From a bacterium (GTDB lineage Bacteria > UBP18 > UBA7526), in NCBI GenBank assembly GCA_030615855.1, contig JAUWYL010000029.1:1-12458 (forward strand): DNA of 12,458 nt. Reading direction: 5' to 3'. A program made the position numbers and the translations under genes. Positions within the stretch are counted from its first letter, which is position 1; every line of letters begins with the position of its first letter. Below the pieces are notes generated by a model, which was not told where the DNA came from, searched no databases, and worked only from the letters and a program-made list of their open reading frames with translations. Shown one piece after another: positions 6,559-12,120 of this stretch.

Positions 6559-6603
6559 CTCGATAGAACCGTCAAACTGTCTCACTTGGTGTTAAGGAAA
6601 TAT

Positions 6604-6649
6604 GGTTTACGGTTACGGTTTACGGTGTACGGTAAAGACCGTAAACGGT
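6604..6649. repeat. GGTTTACGGT word tract with inverted arms
   Basis: Words of the GGTTTACGGT type run to about 6634 and then switch orientation to ACCGTAAACGGT. ACGGTTTACGGT (6615-6626) and ACCGTAAACGGT (6638-6649) pair at 11 of 12 positions around an 11-base loop. The tract runs directly into the second copy of the 32-base element. It occupies the gap between the small membrane protein and the first ferredoxin. Confidence 0.75.
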
Positions 6650-6681
6650 AAACAGTCCCGATAGATGTCGGGACGGGTAAA
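6650..6681. repeat. Dispersed 32-base hairpin element, copy 2
   Basis: This copy matches 411-442 at 27 of 32 positions. GTCCCGA (6655-6661) pairs with TCGGGAC (6668-6674) around a six-base loop. It lies about 30 bases upstream of the first ferredoxin start. As with copy 1, it follows a GGTTTACGGT tract and has no T run after it. Confidence 0.75.
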
Positions 6682-6713
6682 CCGTAAACGATTACTGAGA
6701 CTCAGGAGGTATC

Positions 6714-7184
6714 ATGTCTAAAGTTTTAATGATTGATGCCGAAAAGTGTAGCGGATGTCGCTTGTGTGAACTGGCCTGTGCCTTTAATAAGGAGAAGAGG
6801 ATTATTCCCATTCTGGGAAGGGTAAACGTCTTCCAGAACTATGAACAGGGCTTAAGCGTCCCGGTGGTCTGCACCCAGTGCGAGGAGGCGCCCTGCATCA
6901 GGGTCTGTCCCACAGAGGCCCTTTATCGCGACCCGGAGACGAATGCTGTCAAGGTGAAAGAGGAGAAGTGTATTGGATGTAAGATGTGCACCCAGGCCTG
7001 TCCCTATGGAGCGGTGGTCTTTATCCCTGAGAAGAAGGTGGTCATTAAGTGCGACCTCTGTGACGGAGACCCGGTCTGCGTCAAGTTCTGCCCCACCGGC
7101 GCTATCAAATACGAAGAGCCAGTGAAAGCCACCCTTTCCAAGAGGAGGGAGCAGGCGGAGAAGGTGTGGGAGACCCTTACCTAG
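6714..7184 (+). CDS. Four-cluster [4Fe-4S] ferredoxin-like electron-transfer subunit (Fd1)
   Basis: This 156-residue protein carries 16 cysteines in four groups, at 12/15/18/22, 53/56/61/65, 86/89/92/96 and 113/116/122/126. That is enough for four [4Fe-4S] clusters in the arrangement of DmsB/HycB-type subunits and of the small subunits of bacterial WOR and BamC-type complexes. There is no signal peptide, so it works in the cytoplasm, most likely passing electrons from an AOR large subunit. ATG 6714 has AGGAGG at 6704-6709. A close paralogue (Fd2) follows after a 126-base palindromic gap, and AOR3 lies further down. Which AOR it serves cannot be told; one partner per ferredoxin is a reasonable guess. 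Confidence 0.93.
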   Translation: MSKVLMIDAEKCSGCRLCELACAFNKEKRIIPILGRVNVFQNYEQGLSVPVVCTQCEEAPCIRVCPTEALYRDPETNAVKVKEEKCIGCKMCTQACPYGAVVFIPEKKVVIKCDLCDGDPVCVKFCPTGAIKYEEPVKATLSKRREQAEKVWETLT

Positions 7185-7296
7185 TTTACGGTAAACGGTT
7201 AGGGTAACGAAGCCCGTATCGTTTAAGGGTTACGGTTACGTAACCGAAAAACGTGACCGAAACGGGCATCGTAACCGATAAACGATTAACGAATTA
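7185..7296. repeat. Word-iterated gap with a 56-base imperfect palindrome
   Basis: The Fd1-Fd2 gap is made of GTTTACGGTAAAC, GGTTACGG and related words. Bases 7212-7239 and 7240-7267 form two 28-base arms that pair at about 22 positions with no loop, bounded by GCCCGT and ACGGGC. The centre, 7233-7246, is a perfect 14-base palindrome (CGGTTACGTAACCG). On DNA this could extrude as a cruciform; on RNA it would be a long hairpin between two ferredoxin cistrons. No gene is visible. Confidence 0.75.
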
Positions 7297-7310
7297 TTCA
7301 AGGAGGTTTT

Positions 7311-7790
7311 ATGAGTAAGATACTTGTGGTGGATATTGAGAAGTGTTCCGGATGTCGAATATGTGAGTTGGCCTGTTCTTGGTATCATGAAGAGGAGTTC
7401 AATCCCGCCAAAGCCCGGCTGTCTATCGTGAGTTGGAAGAAGGCGGCCATCCACTATCCCATGATCTGCGAGCAGTGCGAGAAGGCCCCCTGCGCCGAGG
7501 TCTGTCCTACAGATGCTATTTACAAGGATGAGGAGAGTGGATCTTGGAAGGTGGATGAAGCCAAGTGCATTGGGTGTAAATTCTGTATCCAGGTCTGTCC
7601 TTTGGGTGCCATCTCTTTCTTTGAGGAGAAAAGGGGAGCAATAAAGTGTGATCTCTGTGATGGAGACCCCCAGTGCGTCAAGTTCTGTCCCATGGAGGCC
7701 ATTGAGTTCGTGGAAGAGGATAAGGTAGGCTTGAAGAAGAAACGCATCTCAGCCGAGAAACTCTTTGCCACCATGCAGGAGGTAAAATAG
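7311..7790 (+). CDS. Four-cluster [4Fe-4S] ferredoxin-like electron-transfer subunit (Fd2)
   Basis: This 159-residue paralogue of Fd1 has 16 cysteines at exactly the same positions (12/15/18/22, 53/56/61/65, 86/89/92/96, 113/116/122/126), predicting four [4Fe-4S] clusters. Sequence outside the cysteine motifs has diverged, most in residues 23-50 and in the C-terminal tail, the likely partner contacts. AAGGAGG precedes ATG 7311. Its stop codon abuts the ATG of the HEAT-repeat gene, which is followed at 11 bases by AOR3, so Fd2 and AOR3 are very likely made from one transcript and are the best candidate pair. The fold is firm; the pairing is inferred. Confidence 0.93.
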   Translation: MSKILVVDIEKCSGCRICELACSWYHEEEFNPAKARLSIVSWKKAAIHYPMICEQCEKAPCAEVCPTDAIYKDEESGSWKVDEAKCIGCKFCIQVCPLGAISFFEEKRGAIKCDLCDGDPQCVKFCPMEAIEFVEEDKVGLKKKRISAEKLFATMQEVK

Positions 7791-9275
7791 ATGTTTCAAA
7801 GGAAAGCATTGGGCTTTAGTCTAAGTTTATTATTGCTGATTTCGGCAGTAAGCAAGGCTGAAGAGAGAAGACCGAATTCTATAGATGATTTGGTTAAGGC
7901 ATTGAAAAGTAAGGATAGCAAAATCCGAATAGCTGCAATCGAAAAATTAGGAAAGTCCAATGATAAAAGAGCTATAGAGCCCTTGATTGAGGTTTTGAAG
8001 AAGGACGAAAATGATAGAGTGAGAGCAGAGTCTGTTGAAGCATTGGGTTTTTTGGGAGATAAAAGGGCAGTGGAACCATTAATTTATGCATTAAAGTATG
8101 ACGATTCCAGGAGCGTTCATTGGGAAGTTGCCAGAGCTTTTGAGACAATAAGAGCTAAAGAAGCCTATCAACCATTAATAGAAGAATTTAACAATGCCAT
8201 TACAAGGCAGTGGAGAGATAGCGCTCATCATGTTGCATCAGCAATTGGTAATACTAGAGACCCAAGAGCGTATGACTTTTTAACAAAAGAGATATTGGAT
8301 AAAAAGACTTACCATCCTTTTATTAGGAGTGGGGCAGCAGTAGGCTTGGGAAAATTAGGTGATAAAAGGGCGGTAGAAATACTCATTGGAATGTTAGAAG
8401 AGCATGACCCAGCGGCATATGGTGCTGCTGATGGATTGGGACTATTGAAGGATAAAAGAGCAGTAAAGCCTTTAATTGATGCCTTAGATAAAGAAGCCGA
8501 GCACAGAAGCCATATAGCAGAAGCTTTGGGCGAAATAGGGGATAAAAGGGCAGTGGAACCACTCATTAATCTATTGAGGGATAGTCGCTCCTATACCCGT
8601 GACAAAGCAGTTGAAGCCCTGGGTAAGATAGGCGATAAAAGAGCGATTGAGCCATTAAAATATGTTGCCAAGATCGATAGAAATTCTCATACCCGCTCTA
8701 ATGCCCGGGAGGCTCTTGGTATATTGATACCTGAGGAAATGAAAAGAAGAGGCTATACCTTTGATTTTCTTAAATCGACCTTGACAGCTGATAATCTTCC
8801 CTATATTGTTTTTGCTTTGAAAAGTAAGAGTAAATATGTTCGTAAATTAGCAGCGTTCGATTTAGGAGAGTTGAGAGATAAGAGAGCAATAGATTATCTT
8901 AAGGAAGCTTTGAAGAATGAGAAAGAAGAAGAGGTTAAAAAAGAAATTACAAGAGCTTTAAGTAAAATTGAAACTGGCATAAAAGGCTTATTAGCTGAGT
9001 TAACATCAGGCAAGACTGAAGAGGAGAGGATTAACGCTGCTATATCCTTAGGTTATTCTGATGATAAACGAGCAGTATCCTATTTGATTAAAGGATTGGA
9101 AGACAAGAATGCTCGAGTTCGGAGATATGTGATTAATTCTCTTGGAAGATTAGGAAGCAAAGAGGCCATTAAGCCTTTAACTGATTTACTTCATAGAGAG
9201 GATTCGGAATTAAATAAACAGATAATAGAATACGCATTGAAAGCATTACGAGAAGGGAGCCCTTTTTTATTTTAG
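7791..9275 (+). CDS. Exported HEAT-repeat protein
   Basis: This 494-residue protein begins with a clear Sec signal peptide (basic MFQRK, a leucine-rich core to ~20, a likely cut after SKA at 23). The rest is about eleven HEAT/PBS-lyase-type helical repeats of ~31 residues with the signature DKRA(V/I)xPL; the DKRA tetrapeptide occurs eight times, with variants such as SKEAIKPL. Such solenoids bind other proteins; no catalytic motif is visible. A looser stretch near residues 310-340 (PEEMKRRGYTFDFL) may split two blocks. ATG 7791 directly abuts the Fd2 stop, and AGGAGG at 7777-7782 lies in the Fd2 gene. Its DNA is A+T-richer than that of Fd2 and AOR3. An identical 21-base segment at 8058-8078 and 8541-8561 suggests internal duplication. 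Confidence 0.92.
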   Translation: MFQRKALGFSLSLLLLISAVSKAEERRPNSIDDLVKALKSKDSKIRIAAIEKLGKSNDKRAIEPLIEVLKKDENDRVRAESVEALGFLGDKRAVEPLIYALKYDDSRSVHWEVARAFETIRAKEAYQPLIEEFNNAITRQWRDSAHHVASAIGNTRDPRAYDFLTKEILDKKTYHPFIRSGAAVGLGKLGDKRAVEILIGMLEEHDPAAYGAADGLGLLKDKRAVKPLIDALDKEAEHRSHIAEALGEIGDKRAVEPLINLLRDSRSYTRDKAVEALGKIGDKRAIEPLKYVAKIDRNSHTRSNAREALGILIPEEMKRRGYTFDFLKSTLTADNLPYIVFALKSKSKYVRKLAAFDLGELRDKRAIDYLKEALKNEKEEEVKKEITRALSKIETGIKGLLAELTSGKTEEERINAAISLGYSDDKRAVSYLIKGLEDKNARVRRYVINSLGRLGSKEAIKPLTDLLHREDSELNKQIIEYALKALREGSPFLF

Positions 9276-9279
9276 GAGG
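9273..9279 (+). promoter_or_regulatory. Ribosome binding site overlapping the HEAT stop codon
   Basis: TAG, the stop of the HEAT gene, is the first part of TAGGAGG, the ribosome binding site of AOR3, which starts at 9287. Termination and reinitiation are therefore physically linked and the two products are probably made in a set ratio. Confidence 0.8.
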
Positions 9280-9286
9280 TTTTGTT

Positions 9287-11263
9287 ATGAATGATGGTTA
9301 TGCTGGTAGATATCTGAGGGTTGATTTGCCGAGAGAGAAGTTCACTGTCCTGCCTACGCCCGAAGAATGGAAGAGGAAGTATCTGGGTGGAGTAGGAATG
9401 GGTGCCCGCATTATGTGGGACGAGGTGCCTCCAGAGGTCAAGCCCCTATCCCCCCAGAATAGGATCATTTTTGCTACTGGTCCCGTGAATGGAACCCTAT
9501 TTCCTCCTTCGGGAAGATATGAGGTCATCTCCAGGTCTCCCTTGACCGGCTGGTGGGCCCACGCTTCTGCTGGTGGATTCTTCGGCCCGGAGATGAAGTA
9601 TGCCGGATATGATCTCATTATTATCCAGGGGAAAGCGAAGAAACCTGTCTATTTACATATCGATAATGACTTAATTGAATTGAAGGATGCTAAGCATCTG
9701 TGGGGGAAGAACGTCATAGAGACTACTGACCAGATCATAAAGGAACTTAAAGATCCCGATGTCAAGGTGGCCTGTATTGGGCAGGCGGGTGAGAACTTGG
9801 TAAAGTATGCCTGCATTATGAGCGATTACTTCCGAGCCGCAGGGAGAACCGGATTGGGCGCTGTCTTAGGCTCTAAAAACTTAAAGGCCATTGCCATAAG
9901 GGGAACAAAGGGAATAAAGATCGCCAATAAGGAAAAGTTCAATAAATTATTGGAGGATGCCTTTAAGCGCCACTCACCAGAAGGAAGATACTGGGAGTAT
10001 ATTGAGAGTTTTCGCAAGTATGGAACATTCTCTTTGACTGATTGGGAGAATGCTATCGGAAGATTACCCACCAAGAACCACTGGACGGGCTACTTTGAGA
10101 ATGCTGAGGAGACCATCGGGATGGAGCCCATGAAAAAGAGGCATTATAAACGACATGCCTCCTGCTTCGGCTGCGGTATCCAGTGTAAGTATTCCTCTAT
10201 CGTAAAGGAAGGGAAATATGCCGGAACAGAGTCCGAGGGCCCAGAGTATGAGACCGTAGAAGGCTTCACCTCTAACTTCTTATCTACTGATACCAATGCC
10301 TTGATTCGGGCCAATTACCTCTGCAATATCTATGGTATGGATACCATCTCTGTTAGCCACTCTATCTCCTGGGCCTATGAGTGCTATGAACATGGCCTCT
10401 TAACAAAGGATGATACCGATGGTAGGGAGCTAATCTGGGGTGAGGATGGGATGGATCATGTAATTGAATTATTGGAAGAGATTCCTTTTAGGAAAACCAA
10501 GTTCGCCAGTCTCCTGGCCGAAGGATCACAGGAGGCAGCGCGTAGAACAGGCAAAGGCTCTGAGGCCTATGCCATCCACGTCAATGGCTTAGAGGCCTCT
10601 GGTCAGGATGGAAGACCCCATAAGTCATTAGGTTTAACCTATGCCATCAATGTTCGGGGGGCGGACCATCTTACCTCCCTCTCCAGTCTGGATGAGTTGG
10701 GTTATAAGGAAGAGATCAGAAGAAGGTATAAGAAGGAGACAGTCGATATCTTAGCCGAGAGATGGGATGAGAAATTAAAGGGATATCTGGTAGCGGATAT
10801 GGAGGAGTTATATGCCCTCTGTGACTCTGCCCTACTCTGTAAGTATGGTGTTATGTGGCCCCCCATCTACTATCATCAGGACTTTGGGAAGATTATCTCA
10901 ACCATCACTGGCTTTACTGAGTATGAAAACCCGAAAGAACTGAATAAATTAGCCAAGAGAATCTGTCATCTCAGAAGATGCTTCAATGTCAGGCTTGGCT
11001 GGTCGAAAAAGAACGATGCTCTGCATCCCCGGTTTACTGAAGAGCCCATGCCTACCGGTCCGGCAAAGGGGCAGGTGGTTCATCTGGAGCCCATGTTAAG
11101 GGAGTATTATCAGGCAAGAAAATATGATTGGAAGACCGGTTATCCCACCAAGAAGGAGTTGGAAGAGGTGGGATTGGAAGATGTGGCAAAGGAACTAAAG
11201 AAAAGGAAGAAGTTAATTCCAGTATATCGAGGCAAGAAAGCCTTCCAGATCAGAAAGAAGTAA
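9287..11263 (+). CDS. Aldehyde:ferredoxin oxidoreductase family tungstoenzyme, large subunit (AOR3)
   Basis: At 658 residues this is a complete AOR-family subunit, with pterin-domain blocks (YAGRYLRVDL; ATGPVNGTLFPPSGRYEVI; GGFFGPEMKYAGYDLIIIQG; GLGAVLGSKNLKAIAIRG). The cluster ligands are canonical: C293-x2-C296-x3-C300 and the distal C518. GPEYE is at 318-322 and the RGADH histidine is H461. R341 and N347 occupy the places I recall as Glu332 and Asp338 in P. furiosus AOR, so the pocket differs from the archaeal enzyme and from AOR2. A ~25-residue basic tail follows the usual end. AGGAGG overlapping the HEAT stop drives ATG 9287. Electrons probably pass to Fd2 or Fd1 and on to NuoE/NuoF; the substrate is unknown. 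Confidence 0.96.
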   Translation: MNDGYAGRYLRVDLPREKFTVLPTPEEWKRKYLGGVGMGARIMWDEVPPEVKPLSPQNRIIFATGPVNGTLFPPSGRYEVISRSPLTGWWAHASAGGFFGPEMKYAGYDLIIIQGKAKKPVYLHIDNDLIELKDAKHLWGKNVIETTDQIIKELKDPDVKVACIGQAGENLVKYACIMSDYFRAAGRTGLGAVLGSKNLKAIAIRGTKGIKIANKEKFNKLLEDAFKRHSPEGRYWEYIESFRKYGTFSLTDWENAIGRLPTKNHWTGYFENAEETIGMEPMKKRHYKRHASCFGCGIQCKYSSIVKEGKYAGTESEGPEYETVEGFTSNFLSTDTNALIRANYLCNIYGMDTISVSHSISWAYECYEHGLLTKDDTDGRELIWGEDGMDHVIELLEEIPFRKTKFASLLAEGSQEAARRTGKGSEAYAIHVNGLEASGQDGRPHKSLGLTYAINVRGADHLTSLSSLDELGYKEEIRRRYKKETVDILAERWDEKLKGYLVADMEELYALCDSALLCKYGVMWPPIYYHQDFGKIISTITGFTEYENPKELNKLAKRICHLRRCFNVRLGWSKKNDALHPRFTEEPMPTGPAKGQVVHLEPMLREYYQARKYDWKTGYPTKKELEEVGLEDVAKELKKRKKLIPVYRGKKAFQIRKK

Positions 11264-11521
11264 ACACGAATAAACGCGAACTGAATAGTAGAAGACGTAA
11301 GAAACATGACACGAATCAACACGAATTACGAGTAAATAAGAGAATAAGTTAATAAGTTGATACGAATTGCGAGTCACGGGTTACGAGTTAAGTGATTAAA
11401 TCATAAAACCATACAACTATACAACCATCAAACCATAAAACTATTAAATTATTCAACTATCTAGCCGAACTCTGCATTCAATTATCTGTGCTCATCTGTA
11501 ATAAATCTGTGTAAATCTGTG
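11264..11521. repeat. Multi-block word-iterated gap upstream of nuoE
   Basis: This gene-free gap is a patchwork of at least three word families. The first (11264-11395) repeats ACACGAA, ACGCGAA, ACGAATTACGAG and TTACGAGTTAAG forms. The second (11397-11462) is A+T-rich with about seven variants of AACCATA/AACTAT. The third (11481-11521) has four ATCTGT words, at 11484, 11494, 11505 and 11515. Each block is internally repetitive but shares little with the others. I see no open frame in it that looks like a gene. Confidence 0.7.
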
Positions 11522-11538
11522 TGCGAACGAAGTGAGCA
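11522..11538 (+). promoter_or_regulatory. GAACGAAGTGAG motif just upstream of nuoE
   Basis: TGCGAACGAAGTGAGCA has TGC/GCA ends that can pair, and lies immediately before ATG 11540. A related motif, GCCGAACGGAGTGAGGC, precedes the nuoF start. Its AAGTGAG is the only ribosome-binding-like sequence near the nuoE ATG. An in-frame GTG at 11519 falls at the left edge of the motif, so starting there would translate the element. Confidence 0.5.
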
Positions 11539-11539
11539 A

Positions 11540-11992
11540 ATGAGAAAGATTAATCAAATTATAGATAGGTATAAGAAGGAAAAAGGAGCCTTGGTACCTC
11601 TTCTTCAGGATGTAATGGGGGAGTATGGTTATCTTCCGGGAGAGACCCTAAAGAAGATTGCTCAGGAGTTAGATACCCCTCTCTCCCGGGTTTATGGCCT
11701 GGCCACCTTCTATAAATCCTTTAGCCTCACTCCCCGGGGAAAGCATCTGGTAAGTGTCTGTCTGGGAACCGCCTGTCATGTGAGAGGGGCTCCCCGGATT
11801 GTGGAGAAATTAGAAAGGGATTTGGGAATAAAAGCAGGAGAAACGACCAGGGACTTGAAGTTTACCTTAGAGACAGTCAATTGCCTGGGGGCCTGTGCTT
11901 TAGGACCCTTGATAACCATCGATGGAAAATACTATGGCCGGATGAACTCTGCCAAAATGGATAAAGTATTGAAAGAGTATCTCAAAAGATAG
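11540..11992 (+). CDS. nuoE: NuoE/HndA-like thioredoxin-fold [2Fe-2S] subunit
   Basis: From ATG 11540 the product has 150 residues, the usual size of the 24-kDa (NuoE, HndA, BamG-type) subunit. Four cysteines, C74-x4-C79 in VCLGTACHVRGAP and C115-x3-C119 in VNCLGACALGP, bind one [2Fe-2S] cluster in a thioredoxin-like fold. The N-terminal helical bundle (LVPLLQDVMGEYGYLP, then RVYGLATFYKSF) is typical. It acts in the cytoplasm with the NuoF-type flavin subunit that follows. The in-frame GTG at 11519 would add MCERSEQ, which is translated repeat motif, so I chose the ATG. The position after AOR3 suggests a link from the tungstoenzyme ferredoxins to NAD(H). The gene symbol denotes family only; the parent complex (hydrogenase, AOR or Bam-type) is not settled. 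Confidence 0.92.
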   Translation: MRKINQIIDRYKKEKGALVPLLQDVMGEYGYLPGETLKKIAQELDTPLSRVYGLATFYKSFSLTPRGKHLVSVCLGTACHVRGAPRIVEKLERDLGIKAGETTRDLKFTLETVNCLGACALGPLITIDGKYYGRMNSAKMDKVLKEYLKR

Positions 11993-12003
11993 GGAGTTTA
12001 AAA

Positions 12004-12087
12004 GGATTCAAACGGATGATAACGGATGCAAACGGATAAACTATCGCAAAAAGGTCCGTCTGCATCTGTTTAAATCTGTCTGAATCT
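12004..12087. repeat. Long imperfect hairpin between nuoE and nuoF
   Basis: Two 33-base arms, 12004-12036 and 12055-12087, pair around an 18-base loop. Counting G-U pairs, 28 of 33 positions pair; the exceptions are a three-base internal mismatch and two single mismatches. The left arm repeats AACGGATG-type words and the right arm repeats ATCTGT words, so the arms are built from complementary iterated words. It begins 12 bases after the nuoE stop and has no T run after it. It could stabilise or process the transcript, or be a mobile-repeat relic. Confidence 0.8.
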
Positions 12088-12094
12088 GCGTCTT

Positions 12095-12111
12095 GCCGAA
12101 CGGAGTGAGGC
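12095..12111 (+). promoter_or_regulatory. GAACGGAGTGAG motif just upstream of nuoF
   Basis: GCCGAACGGAGTGAGGC resembles the motif upstream of nuoE, again with pairing ends (GCC/GGC). GGAGTGAGG within it is the best ribosome binding site for ATG 12121, at about ten bases. Both redox subunits thus seem to take their translation start signal from the same element. Confidence 0.5.
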
Positions 12112-12120
12112 TTATTTAGA

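Noticed and set aside
11128-11352. Plus-strand 74-codon frame overlapping the AOR3 end and the repeat gap
   Set aside because: It is an out-of-frame reading of the AOR3 tail continuing into word repeats; the product is a low-complexity Arg/Lys/Glu string.
11519-11539. GTG at 11519 as the nuoE start
   Set aside because: It would translate the GAACGAAGTGAG motif (giving MCERSEQ), which also precedes nuoF outside its frame. ATG 11540 gives the normal family N-terminus.
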